A stretch of 64,000 bases of DNA from Microbacterium sorbitolivorans. Lineage in GTDB: Bacteria > Actinomycetota > Actinomycetes > Actinomycetales > Microbacteriaceae. Location: the NCBI RefSeq assembly GCF_003327285.1, contig NZ_KZ848473.1, positions 682,001-746,000 on the forward strand. The letters run 5' to 3'. Positions within the stretch are counted from its first letter, which is position 1; the number at the start of each line of letters is the position of its first letter. The notes under the pieces were generated by a model, which was not told where the DNA came from, did not search any database, and saw only the letters and a list, made by a program, of their open reading frames with translations. This document shows, in pieces, positions 1 through 8,009 of this stretch. A program made the translations under genes and the position numbers.

Positions 1-1712
1 ATCCCTCGCGTCAGCAGCACCGCGTAGACGTTCTTCACGTAGCGCTCAATGTCGTCGTCGGTGTAGACGATCCCCCGCTTGGGGTTGTTCTCGACGCCCT
101 TCTTGTCGAAGTAGTTCGAGCGGTCGAACCGGATCCGCTGGGCCGCGGTATCGAAGTACAGGTCGGGCCCAATCACGACGCCGGCGTAGTTCAGGTCGTA
201 GCCCTGGAGGGTGTGGATGGATCCGAACTCCTCGAGCGCGTTGGGCGAGCTGATCCAGTCCTTCGGCGCCGAGTTCCACCGCCACCGGCGCCCGTCGATC
301 TCGATGTCGTACGGGCGATTTGCAAGCGGGACGCCCGAGAGCGCCTTCTTCTTCGGATCCGACTTCCACTCCCACGCGTAGCCGGTGGCCAGGCGCGACA
401 GGCCGTGCTTTCGGTCGCGCTTGCGGATCGCCGCTTCCATCGCCCGGATGTCGTCGAAGAGCCCAAACTCGTAGTCGCCGAGGTCTGGCGTCGCGGTCTC
501 GCGCCCCGCCAGCACGTTGCGAATAAACCCGACGTAGTCGGATCCGGCGGCGACGCGCATCTGCGTCGCGAGCGGGAAGTAGTGGTGGCTCGCCTTGGCC
601 TCGCCGACCACCTCGCCGACGACCTCCGGCGGAAGGTCGGCCGGGCGCACGCTCTGTTCCGGATCCAGCAGCAGGATCGAGAACCTACTCTGCTCGCGGA
701 TCCAGTCGAGCTGCGTGCGGTCGGTCGAATCGCTCGTAAAGAGCCGCCGGTTGATCTCGGCGAACTTCGCGTTGAGCGAGCCCGAGGGCTGGTTCGCGCG
801 CTGGTTCAGGCGGTGGGCCTCGTCGACGACGAGCACGTCGAACTTCTCAGCCGACTGCCCCACGTCGAAAGCCGTCAACACCATCGACTTCGACAGGCCG
901 GGCGTGCGGTCGAAGACGCGCCCGATCGATTCGCGCAGCGACTGCTGGGGCACGACGAAGCCGACGCGCAGCGGGCGGGGCGACGAGGAATCGCCGCCCG
1001 CGAGGTACTTCAGCAGCTCGGGGTAGCCGCGGGCGAAGTAGTCCGAGATGGGGCTCGCCTGCTCCGAATCCCCGATCCCGCGCGACAGCTCGATGTCTTT
1101 CAGCGTCTTGACGAGCGAGATGCCGACGATCGTCTTGCCGGTTCCCGGATGGCCCGCAATCACCATCGACGCCCCGCGACCAGACTCGATGTCGTCGAAG
1201 AGGGTGTCGAGCACGTCGAGGATCGCGCGCTCCTGATCGGCCACGAGCGACTTGAACGGCGAGAGTTTGAAGAACTCGCTGTTCTCGATCTGCTCGAGCG
1301 TCTGCGTGAACATTCCGCGATTGCGGAACTCCGCGAAGACCTCGCGGAACCGCTCCTGAAACACGTCGCGGCCGGGGTAGGCCTCGTTGCGGTGACCGTC
1401 GTTCGCGTTCAACACGTTGTACGTGCCGTCGGCGTAGAACCACTGGATCAATAGCGCCTCGAGGTCGTAGCAGGCCGATCGGTGGAAGCTCTCATCGAGC
1501 AGCACGCTCGCAACGGTCAGGTGCTGCTTCCTCGGATCCTTGCGGTGCTGGAGCATGCGGAGCAGCGCGTTGCCGGTCTCGCCGACGTACACGTCGCTCT
1601 CGTTGTTGAGCGCATAGACGACGGGCCAGTTGCTGAGCGGCCCCGGCGGATCCTCGCGTTTACGAATCGAGGCCTTATCGAACGCGATCTGTTCGATCTC
1701 AAAGTTCGTCAT
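1..1712 (-). CDS. GIY-YIG / Schlafen-group-3 helicase (DUF2075) protein, 3' part missing
   Basis: About 570 residues are visible; the C-terminus lies beyond base 1. An N-terminal GIY-YIG-like nuclease fold is seen: VVY at residues 31-33, YVGET at 42-46, Arg52 and the candidate catalytic Glu85 (YDLEA). A P-loop NTPase follows, with Walker A GHPGTGKT at 187-194 and Walker B VLVVDEAH at 293-300, and a late helicase-type motif (GSIHTLQGYDL) near 500. This order matches the DUF2075/SLFN-g3 DNA/RNA helicase family; the cellular role is not established. The start codon lies inside the end of the MazG-like gene (14-nt overlap), so the two are probably translationally coupled. I read this frame directly from the minus strand; it is open throughout. 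Substrate unknown; a role in phage defence or nucleic-acid processing is inference only. Confidence 0.8.
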   Translation of the reverse strand, partial: MTNFEIEQIAFDKASIRKREDPPGPLSNWPVVYALNNESDVYVGETGNALLRMLQHRKDPRKQHLTVASVLLDESFHRSACYDLEALLIQWFYADGTYNVLNANDGHRNEAYPGRDVFQERFREVFAEFRNRGMFTQTLEQIENSEFFKLSPFKSLVADQERAILDVLDTLFDDIESGRGASMVIAGHPGTGKTIVGISLVKTLKDIELSRGIGDSEQASPISDYFARGYPELLKYLAGGDSSSPRPLRVGFVVPQQSLRESIGRVFDRTPGLSKSMVLTAFDVGQSAEKFDVLVVDEAHRLNQRANQPSGSLNAKFAEINRRLFTSDSTDRTQLDWIREQSRFSILLLDPEQSVRPADLPPEVVGEVVGEAKASHHYFPLATQMRVAAGSDYVGFIRNVLAGRETATPDLGDYEFGLFDDIRAMEAAIRKRDRKHGLSRLATGYAWEWKSDPKKKALSGVPLANRPYDIEIDGRRWRWNSAPKDWISSPNALEEFGSIHTLQGYDLNYAGVVIGPDLYFDTAAQRIRFDRSNYFDKKGVENNPKRGIVYTDDDIERYVKNVYAVLLTRG

Positions 1713-2031
1713 ACTTGGCGCTCCGGCCGCGGGCCTTGTCGGCCGGATACTTCTCGCGCGTGATCGCGAGCTTCTCCAGGATGATGGCCTCCGGATCCAC
1801 CCCAAGGCGGTCGGCGAGCTGGTAGCAGTAGGTCAGCACGTCGGCGAGCTCGAGGCGCACCCGGTCCTCGTCGAACTCGGGCGACCACTGGAACTCCTCG
1901 AGCAGCTCGCCGGCCTCGATCGCGATCGACTTCGCGAGGTTCTCCGGAGAGTGGAACTGCGCCCAGTCGCGCTCCGCGACAAACGCGCGCAGGGTGGGCA
2001 TCACCGCGTCACTGCTCATGCCGTTCAGCAT
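1699..2031 (-). CDS. MazG-like nucleotide pyrophosphohydrolase
   Basis: A 110-residue all-alpha NTP-PPase. The metal-binding pattern is visible as Glu39-x-x-Glu42 (EAGE), then Glu61-x-x-Asp64 (ELAD), the EXXE-EXXD signature of MazG/dCTPase proteins that cleave (d)NTPs to (d)NMP and pyrophosphate. It is a single domain, much shorter than E. coli MazG. It starts 21 nt after mesD and overlaps the GIY-YIG/helicase gene by 14 nt. No good ribosome binding site precedes ATG 2031; ATG 2019 is an alternative. Which nucleotide it uses cannot be told from sequence. Family assignment is firm; the functional link to the helicase is inferred from coupling. Confidence 0.85.
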   Translation of the reverse strand: MLNGMSSDAVMPTLRAFVAERDWAQFHSPENLAKSIAIEAGELLEEFQWSPEFDEDRVRLELADVLTYCYQLADRLGVDPEAIILEKLAITREKYPADKARGRSAKYDEL

Positions 2032-2052
2032 ATCGAGTGCGCGGCGAGGCCC

Positions 2053-3081
2053 TTACGCGACCTCGCCGCGCACGATCTCGGCGCCCGCGACCAGCGCGCG
2101 CATCTTCGCCGCCGCGACGCCGCGCGACAGCGGAGCCATGCCGCAATTGGTGCTCGGGATCAGCTTGTCGGCGTCGACGTGAGCAAGCGCGCCGCGCAAC
2201 GTCGAGGCGACCTCCTCTGGCGTCTCAATCCGGTCGGTCGCGACGTCGATCGCGCCCACCATCAGCCTCTTGCCGCGCAGCAATCCGAGCAGCTCGACGG
2301 GCACGTTCGAGTTGTGGCGCTCGAGCGAGACGATGTCGAGCGACGACGCCTGCAGTAGCGGGAAGGTCTGCTCGTACTGGCGCCATTCGGATCCGAGCGT
2401 CAGCTTCCAATCGTTGTTGGCCTTGATGCCGTAGCCGTAGCAAATGTGCACGGCGGTCTGCGCCTTCAAGCCCTCGGTGGCGCGCTCAAGCGCCGCGACG
2501 CCCCAGTCGCGCACGTCGTCGAAGAACACGTTGAACGCCGGCTCGTCGAACTGGATGATGTCGACGCCCGCGGCCTCGAGCGCGAGGGCCTCCTGGTTCA
2601 GGATCCCCGCGAACTCCCACGCCAACTTCTCGCGGCTGCCGTAGTGCGCGTCATAGAGGGTGTCGATCATCGTCATCGGGCCGGGGAGCGCCCACTTGAT
2701 CGGGCGATCGGTCACGGCGCGCAGGTGCGCGGCGTCGTCCGCGAACACGGATCCGTCGAGGCTCACCGCGCCCGCGACCGTCGGCACGCTCGCGTCGTAG
2801 CGGTTGCGGATCCGGACCGTCTCGCGGCGCTCGAAATCGACGCCGTTCAGGTACTCGATGAACGTGGTGACGAAGTGCTGGCGGGTCTGCTCACCGTCGC
2901 TGATGATGTCGAGGCCCGCGCGGCGCTGCTCTTCGGCCGCGAGCGTCAGCGCGTCGAGCGTGCCCTCGCGCAGCTCATCGCCCTCGAGGCGCCACGGCGA
3001 CCAGAGCTTCTCGGGCTCCGACAGCCACGAGGGCTTCGGCAGGCTCCCGACCGTCGAGGTGGGAAGAAGGGGCAGGGTCAT
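2053..3081 (-). CDS. mesD: Core-MetE type folate-independent methionine synthase MesD
   Basis: A 342-residue protein equivalent to the catalytic C-terminal half of cobalamin-independent methionine synthase, without the N-terminal folate half. The zinc site is visible: His212 and Cys214 (HICYG), Glu254 (LERHN) and Cys313 (NCGM). Together with the DUF1852 gene just upstream this matches the MesD-MesX type of short methionine synthase, reported to make methionine from homocysteine with an unidentified, non-folate methyl donor and to need MesX. ATG 3081 is chosen because it overlaps the mesX stop as ATGA; ATG 3093 has its GAGGA directly abutting and is less likely. It is co-transcribed with mesX. 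Confidence 0.88.
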   Translation of the reverse strand: MTLPLLPTSTVGSLPKPSWLSEPEKLWSPWRLEGDELREGTLDALTLAAEEQRRAGLDIISDGEQTRQHFVTTFIEYLNGVDFERRETVRIRNRYDASVPTVAGAVSLDGSVFADDAAHLRAVTDRPIKWALPGPMTMIDTLYDAHYGSREKLAWEFAGILNQEALALEAAGVDIIQFDEPAFNVFFDDVRDWGVAALERATEGLKAQTAVHICYGYGIKANNDWKLTLGSEWRQYEQTFPLLQASSLDIVSLERHNSNVPVELLGLLRGKRLMVGAIDVATDRIETPEEVASTLRGALAHVDADKLIPSTNCGMAPLSRGVAAAKMRALVAGAEIVRGEVA

Positions 3082-4007
3082 CGGTTCGTCCATTCCTCGA
3101 GGATCGCGCCGTACGGCTTCATCAGGTGTTCCTCGGTGTAGGCGCCCTGCTCCTTGCCCAGGCGGGCGCGCTCGTCACGGTCGTAGTCGACCTTTGGCAC
3201 CGAGAAGTCGGAGTGCTCGAGGCTCGGGCGGTAGACCGCCGGCGCCGCCGAGTTGGCGTTGTAGATCTCGGGGCGGTAGATCTTCTGGAACGTCTCCATC
3301 GTCGCGATCGTGCCGGCGAGCTGCAGGGGCGTGTAGTCGTTCAGCAGGTCGCCACGGTGGTAGAACGCCAGCGGCGCGACGGATCCGGGCGGCATGAAGT
3401 ACCGCACGGAGAGCCCCATCTTGCCGAAGTAGACGTCGGTCAGCGAGCCCTCCGGCTGCGCGTACTCGACGCCGAGCACGGGATGCTCGTTCGTCGTGCG
3501 CTCGTAGGTGCGCGACGTCGACACGCTGATACAGATCACCGGATCCTGTTCGAAGCGCGAGCGGTACGCGTCCGACTCGAGGAAGCGTTCGAAGACGCGG
3601 CCGTGCAACACGCCGAAGTCGTCGGGCAGGCCGTTCGGCAGCTTCACGCTGAAGTCGTAGTCGCGGATGTACGACGAGAAGTTGTTGCCCACGATGCCCG
3701 GCGTCACCGCGCCCGTGACGCGATCGCGGATCGACACGTTCAGCACCTCGATGATCGGGAACGCCTCCGGCAGCTGCAGGTCGACCGACACGATGTCGAG
3801 GTCGAGGGCGTAGCGATCGCCGCCGCGGTTATCCCAGCGCACCAGGTCGTTGAACCGGTTGTCGATCATCGTGATCGCGTTGCGCAGGTTCTGCTGGCGG
3901 TTCTCACCGCGCGCAAGGTTCGCGAAGTTGGTCGTGGTGCGCGTGTCGGCGGACGGGGTATAGTCCTCGTCGAAACGCGTCGTGTGGAGAGTGAATGTCG
4001 GGTGCAT
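3078..4007 (-). CDS. mesX: DUF1852 protein MesX, partner of MesD
   Basis: A 309-residue DUF1852 family protein starting MHPTFTLHTTRFDEDY. This family was linked genetically to MesD methionine synthases, whose activity needs it; its biochemical reaction is unknown to me, though a role in supplying the methyl group is plausible. No signal peptide or membrane segment is seen, so it should be cytosolic. It overlaps mesD by 4 nt (ATGA). The start at 4007 is supported by a -10 hexamer TAAACT ending 7 nt before the ATG, which suggests a leaderless transcript. The open frame runs upstream of 4007, but that part reads as antisense to the LysR gene. Confidence 0.88.
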   Translation of the reverse strand: MHPTFTLHTTRFDEDYTPSADTRTTTNFANLARGENRQQNLRNAITMIDNRFNDLVRWDNRGGDRYALDLDIVSVDLQLPEAFPIIEVLNVSIRDRVTGAVTPGIVGNNFSSYIRDYDFSVKLPNGLPDDFGVLHGRVFERFLESDAYRSRFEQDPVICISVSTSRTYERTTNEHPVLGVEYAQPEGSLTDVYFGKMGLSVRYFMPPGSVAPLAFYHRGDLLNDYTPLQLAGTIATMETFQKIYRPEIYNANSAAPAVYRPSLEHSDFSVPKVDYDRDERARLGKEQGAYTEEHLMKPYGAILEEWTNR

Positions 4008-4014
4008 CGGTCTC

Positions 4015-4081
4015 AGTTTAGGAAGATCCGTCGCTATAGCCCCATACGCGCACTCGAGGTGTCGCCATAGAAGGAAACTAT
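4015..4081 (-). promoter_or_regulatory. mesXD promoter with LysR-type T-N11-A box
   Basis: On the minus strand TAAACT (4020-4015) lies 7 nt before the mesX ATG, giving a transcript start at or next to the A of ATG. An interrupted palindrome ATAG-N7-CTAT occupies 4067-4081 and contains T-N11-A, the core of LysR-type binding sites. Its centre is about 67 bp upstream of the inferred start, the classical recognition-site position. A second CTATAG lies at 4034-4039, near -30. The regulator gene ends inside this site. Regulation by that LysR protein is inferred. Confidence 0.6.
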
Positions 4082-5022
4082 GAGATGAGCGGCATGCCGT
4101 ACCCCGCGATGACGCCACGCATCTCGTCGACGAGGCGCCGCGCCTGAGCCGTGAGCGACGCAGATTGGTGATGGATCCACCCGATCTCAATGCGCTCGTC
4201 GACGTCGAGCGGCACCGACACGATCGACGGATCCATCTCTCCCGAGATGAGACCCGTCGAAATCGTGTACCCACCGAGACCGATCATGAGGTTGAAGATC
4301 GTCGCACGATCGCTCACCCTGATGTCTTGCTTGACGGTGCGGGTCGAGAGGATCTCTTCCGCGAAGTAGAAGGAGTTGTTCGCGCCCTGGTCGAAGGTGA
4401 GGCGCGGCAGGTCTTCGAGATCGTCGAGCGTCACGCGTTCGCGCCCCGCGAGCGGATTCGTCCGCGCGATAAAGATGTGAGGCTCCGCGAGGAACAGCGG
4501 CGTGAACACGAGCCCGGATTCGCGGAGCAGCTTGTCGATGACCTTGCTATTGAAATCATTGCGATAGAGCACACCGAGCTCGCTGCGCATCGTACGCACG
4601 TCTTCGATGATCTCCCACGTGCGCGTCTCGCGCAGGCTGAACGCATACTCGTCGGCGTCGGTCGCGCGCACCATGCGCACGAAGGCGTCGACGACGAACG
4701 AGTAGTGCTGCGTCGACACCGCGAGCAGCCGCCGCGCCGGCGCGCCACCGAGGTACTTCTGCTCGAGCAACTCGGCCTGCTCGATCACCTGGCGGGCGTA
4801 ACCGAGAAACTCGACGCCCTCCTCGGTGAGGCTCACTCCCCGGGTCGAGCGCACGAGCAGCGACCTGCCGGTGCGGGCCTCGAGCTCCTTGAGCGCCGCC
4901 GAGAGTGTCGGCTGCGAGATATACAACAGGTCGGCCGCCGCACTGATGGATCCTTCGGCCGCTACTTCTATGAAGTAGCGCAGTTGTTGCAGCGTCACGC
5001 CGCGCGCGCCCTCACGAGCCAT
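4078..5022 (-). CDS. LysR family transcriptional regulator
   Basis: A 314-residue LysR protein: an N-terminal winged helix-turn-helix (LQQLRYFIEVAAEGSISAAADLLYISQP region, residues 11-60), then a periplasmic-binding-like effector domain. The start ATG at 5022 lies 6 nt after rsmE; a GTG at 4998 (VTLQQLRYF) would remove the first eight residues and is closer to family length. It is directly upstream of mesX, which carries a T-N11-A site, so it is the likely activator or repressor of mesXD. The effector is unknown; homocysteine or a methionine precursor is a guess. It sits at the end of the hrcA-dnaJ-rsmE run, unusual for a regulator of methionine synthesis. Confidence 0.85.
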   Translation of the reverse strand: MAREGARGVTLQQLRYFIEVAAEGSISAAADLLYISQPTLSAALKELEARTGRSLLVRSTRGVSLTEEGVEFLGYARQVIEQAELLEQKYLGGAPARRLLAVSTQHYSFVVDAFVRMVRATDADEYAFSLRETRTWEIIEDVRTMRSELGVLYRNDFNSKVIDKLLRESGLVFTPLFLAEPHIFIARTNPLAGRERVTLDDLEDLPRLTFDQGANNSFYFAEEILSTRTVKQDIRVSDRATIFNLMIGLGGYTISTGLISGEMDPSIVSVPLDVDERIEIGWIHHQSASLTAQARRLVDEMRGVIAGYGMPLIS

Positions 5023-5028
5023 CGTGGC

Positions 5029-5748
5029 CTACCAGCGCCCGATCGCCTGGTTGAGCAGGGCGAGCGCCGCCGGACCCGCGGTCGAGGTGCGCAGCACGCT
5101 CTGACCGAGGCGCGCGCGCACGGCGCCGGCCTCGTCGAACGCCGAAAGCTCCTCGGGGGCGATGCCGCCCTCGGGCCCAACGACGAGAATCACGTCGCGC
5201 TCCCCCGTCCAGTCAAGGTCGGCGACGCGGTTCTCGGTCCACGGATCCAGCACGACGATGTGGGCGTCGGCAGCGAGGGCGACGAGGTCGCGCGTTGACG
5301 CGACGGGTTCAACGGAAGGGATCCATGCACGGTGTGCCTGCTTGGCGGCCTCGCGCACGATCGTCTGCCACCGTGCCTGGCCCTTCACGGCCTTCGGTCC
5401 CGACCAGCGCGACACGCTGCGCGTCGCCTGCCATGGGATGATGCCGTCGATGTCGAGCTCGGTCGCCGCCTGCACCGCGAGCTCGTCGCGGTCGCCCTTC
5501 GCGAGCGCCTGTGCGAGCAGGATCCGCCGCGCGGGCGCCGCGACGAGAGTGCGTGAGGTGACCGAGATCGCGACCCGCTTCGGCTCGACCGACGCGACGG
5601 ATCCCTCGAGCCACGCGCCGCGGCCGTCGGTCACCGTCACGTCCTCGCCCTCGCGCACGCGGCGCACGGCCGAGGCGTGGTGCGCTTCCGACCCCGTGAG
5701 CTCGATCGTGTCGCCCAAGGCATCGTCGACGACGAAGTGGAGCGCCAC
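5029..5748 (-). CDS. rsmE: 16S rRNA m3U1498 methyltransferase RsmE
   Basis: A 239-residue SPOUT-class methyltransferase with an N-terminal PUA-like part (EAHHASAVRRVREG) and the knotted C-terminal domain carrying VVGPEGGI (about residue 185) and LGQSVLRTSTAGPAAL near the end, which form the S-adenosylmethionine-binding knot. It methylates N3 of U1498 in 16S rRNA. It begins 2 nt after dnaJ and is followed 6 nt later by the LysR gene, so all belong to one minus-strand transcription unit. Length and motifs are normal. Confidence 0.95.
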   Translation of the reverse strand: MALHFVVDDALGDTIELTGSEAHHASAVRRVREGEDVTVTDGRGAWLEGSVASVEPKRVAISVTSRTLVAAPARRILLAQALAKGDRDELAVQAATELDIDGIIPWQATRSVSRWSGPKAVKGQARWQTIVREAAKQAHRAWIPSVEPVASTRDLVALAADAHIVVLDPWTENRVADLDWTGERDVILVVGPEGGIAPEELSAFDEAGAVRARLGQSVLRTSTAGPAALALLNQAIGRW

Positions 5749-5750
5749 GA

Positions 5751-6866
5751 TCAGCGGCCGAACTTGTCGCGAAACTTCGAGAAGAAACCCTGCTGGTGCT
5801 CGGCGAGGCGGGGCTCCGGCGCCTTGGTGCGCTGGGCCAGTTCCTCGACGAGTTTGCGGGTCTTGTGATCAACCTTCGTCGGCGTCACGACCTGCACGGC
5901 AACCCGCAGATCGCCGCGCTTCTTGGTACGCAGACCGGTGATGCCGCGGCCATCGATCTTCAGCACGTCGCCCGACTGCACGCCGGCGCGCACCTCGAGA
6001 TCGACGGCGCCGTCAAGACCGTCGATCGACGTCGTGGTTCCGAGGATCGCGTCGGTCATCGACACCTCGAGGGTCGCGAGCAGGTCGTCGCCTTCCCGGC
6101 TGAACACCGCATGGTTGTCGACGTGGATCTCGACATACAGGTCGCCGTTCGGGCCGCCGGCGGGACCGACCTCACCGGATCCGGCGAGCTGCAGGCGCAG
6201 GCCCGTTTCGACGCCCGCAGGGATGTCGAGGCCGACGGTGCGGCGCGAACGGACGCGCCCTTGCCCGCTGCACGTCGCGCAGGGGTGCTCGATGCGCGTG
6301 CCATAGCCCTGGCACGAACCGCAGGGCTGCTGCGTAACGACGTTACCGAGGAGGCTACGCACCTGGCGCTGCACGTGACCGGATCCACCGCACACGTCGC
6401 AGCGGACCGGCTCGGTGCCGGGCTGGCAGCACGAGCCGTTGCAGGTCTCGCAGAGCACGGCGGTGTCGATCTCGACGTCGCGGTGGGTGCCGAAGACGAC
6501 GTCGCCGAGCGTCAGCGAGAGGCGAACGAGGGCGTCCTCGCCGCGCTCGCGACGCGAGCGCGGGCGTCCGCCACGGGATCCGCCGCCACCCGCGCCGAAG
6601 AACGCCTCGAAGACGTCGCCGAAACCACCGAAGCCACCGCCGCCGAAGCCGCCCATCGCGTCGTCGCCGCCCATGTCGTAGCGGCGGCGCTGCTCGGGAT
6701 CACTCAACACGTCGTAGGCGTGGGTGACGTTCTTGAACTCTTCCGCCGCCTCTGGCGACGGGTTCACATCGGGATGCAGCTTGCGCGCAAGCTTGCGGTA
6801 GGCCTTCTTGATCTCGTCGTCCGATGCCTCACGCGAGACTCCGAGGACGTCGTAGTGGTCTGCCAC
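5751..6866 (-). CDS. dnaJ: Chaperone protein DnaJ
   Basis: A 371-residue type I DnaJ. It has an N-terminal J domain with HPD (about residue 32), a Gly/Phe-rich linker (about 70-105), the four-cysteine-pair zinc region (about 135-210) and the C-terminal substrate-binding domain. The first zinc repeat reads CETCNGSC rather than CxxCxGxG. It is the Hsp40 co-chaperone of DnaK. Its position 46 nt downstream of hrcA, under CIRCE, is the usual arrangement for the second actinobacterial dnaJ (the other lies with dnaK-grpE). Confidence 0.96.
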   Translation of the reverse strand: MADHYDVLGVSREASDDEIKKAYRKLARKLHPDVNPSPEAAEEFKNVTHAYDVLSDPEQRRRYDMGGDDAMGGFGGGGFGGFGDVFEAFFGAGGGGSRGGRPRSRRERGEDALVRLSLTLGDVVFGTHRDVEIDTAVLCETCNGSCCQPGTEPVRCDVCGGSGHVQRQVRSLLGNVVTQQPCGSCQGYGTRIEHPCATCSGQGRVRSRRTVGLDIPAGVETGLRLQLAGSGEVGPAGGPNGDLYVEIHVDNHAVFSREGDDLLATLEVSMTDAILGTTTSIDGLDGAVDLEVRAGVQSGDVLKIDGRGITGLRTKKRGDLRVAVQVVTPTKVDHKTRKLVEELAQRTKAPEPRLAEHQQGFFSKFRDKFGR

Positions 6867-6912
6867 TTCTCACCTTTCCGCGGGATCATCCGCGATGAGT
6901 GTGATGCCGCTT

Positions 6913-7938
6913 TTAGCGGCGCTCGTCTTCTTCTAGCACCCGCGTCAGGTACCGGGCGACGGCGCGAGCCGCCGCGAGGTTCTGCGGGTAGTCCATGCGG
7001 GTCGGGCCCATGAGGCCCACCCGGGCGCGGCCGACGGTCGCGTCGTAGGTACTGGTCACGATCGAGGCCTCGCCCAGCCCGAACGCGGCGTTCTCGCGGC
7101 CGATGCTCGTCGCGAGCCCCTCGTCGTCGTCGGCCATCTCGCTCATAAGCTTGAGCAGGGTGACCTGTTCCTCGATGGCCTCGAGCAGCGGGTGAATACT
7201 CCCGCGGAAGTCGCCCGCGCGCTGCGCGAGAGTCGCGGATCCAGCCATCACCAGGCGGTTCTGGCGGAATTCCTCCAGATCGTCGGCGATGGCCGCCGCG
7301 ATCGCGGCGAATGCCGGATCCGGGTGCCCCGAGGATCCGCGAGCCGCCCGTACGCGCTCGGCCGCGATGCGCACGGGACTTCCGACGACGAGAGGCTGAA
7401 CCATCGCGAGCGCGATGTCGAGGTCGCTCGACGCCGCCTCGGGAGGCAGGATCGCGATGCTCTGCGACACCCGGCCGGTGTCGGTGACCATGATCACGAG
7501 CGCGCGCCGCACATCGAGGCGCACAAGCTGCACGTGTGTCACGGTCGCGCGCGAGAACGACGGGTACTGCACGAGGGCGACCTGCCCCGTGAGCTGCGTC
7601 AGCAGCCGCACGGTGCGGCTCAACAGGTCGTCGAGGTCGGCGGGATCGCGCAGGAACGTCTCGATCGCCGAGCGCTGCGCCGGCGACAGCGGGCGCACGT
7701 CGGCGAGGTGATCGACGAAGGCGCGATACCCCTTGTCGGTCGGCACGCGACCGGACGAGGTGTGCGTCTGCGCGATCAGGTCTTCCTCTTCGAGAACCGC
7801 CATGTCGTTGCGGATCGTCGCCGCCGAGACGCCGAACGCGTGGCGCTCGACGATGGTGCGGGATCCGACCGGCTCGTGCGTGTCGACGAAGTCGGTGACG
7901 ATGGCTTGAAGAACGCGCAGGCGCCGATCGCTGACCAT
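6913..7938 (-). CDS. hrcA: Heat-inducible transcription repressor HrcA
   Basis: A 341-residue HrcA. It has an N-terminal winged helix (RRLRVLQAIVTDF...PVGSRTI...ATIRNDMAVLEE, residues 5-60) and a C-terminal GAF-like dimerisation domain ending MDYPQNLAAARAVARYL. It represses heat-shock genes by binding CIRCE, and needs GroEL for activity in studied species. A CIRCE box lies 16 bp upstream of its start, so it is autoregulated and controls dnaJ and probably rsmE and the LysR gene behind it. Confidence 0.96.
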   Translation of the reverse strand: MVSDRRLRVLQAIVTDFVDTHEPVGSRTIVERHAFGVSAATIRNDMAVLEEEDLIAQTHTSSGRVPTDKGYRAFVDHLADVRPLSPAQRSAIETFLRDPADLDDLLSRTVRLLTQLTGQVALVQYPSFSRATVTHVQLVRLDVRRALVIMVTDTGRVSQSIAILPPEAASSDLDIALAMVQPLVVGSPVRIAAERVRAARGSSGHPDPAFAAIAAAIADDLEEFRQNRLVMAGSATLAQRAGDFRGSIHPLLEAIEEQVTLLKLMSEMADDDEGLATSIGRENAAFGLGEASIVTSTYDATVGRARVGLMGPTRMDYPQNLAAARAVARYLTRVLEEDERR

Positions 7939-7954
7939 GTCATCTCCCCTCGGA

Positions 7955-7981
7955 TTGGCACTCTCGTATGTCGAGTGCCAA
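7955..7981 (-). promoter_or_regulatory. CIRCE operator of hrcA-dnaJ
   Basis: The inverted repeat TTGGCACTC-N9-GAGTGCCAA is a perfect palindrome with the canonical 9-bp spacer. It differs from the consensus TTAGCACTC only at the third position of each arm, and symmetrically. It begins 16 bp upstream of the hrcA start codon. Confidence 0.95.
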
Positions 7982-8009
7982 TCTTACTCGCTCGGTGCCG
8001 GAAAGATGT

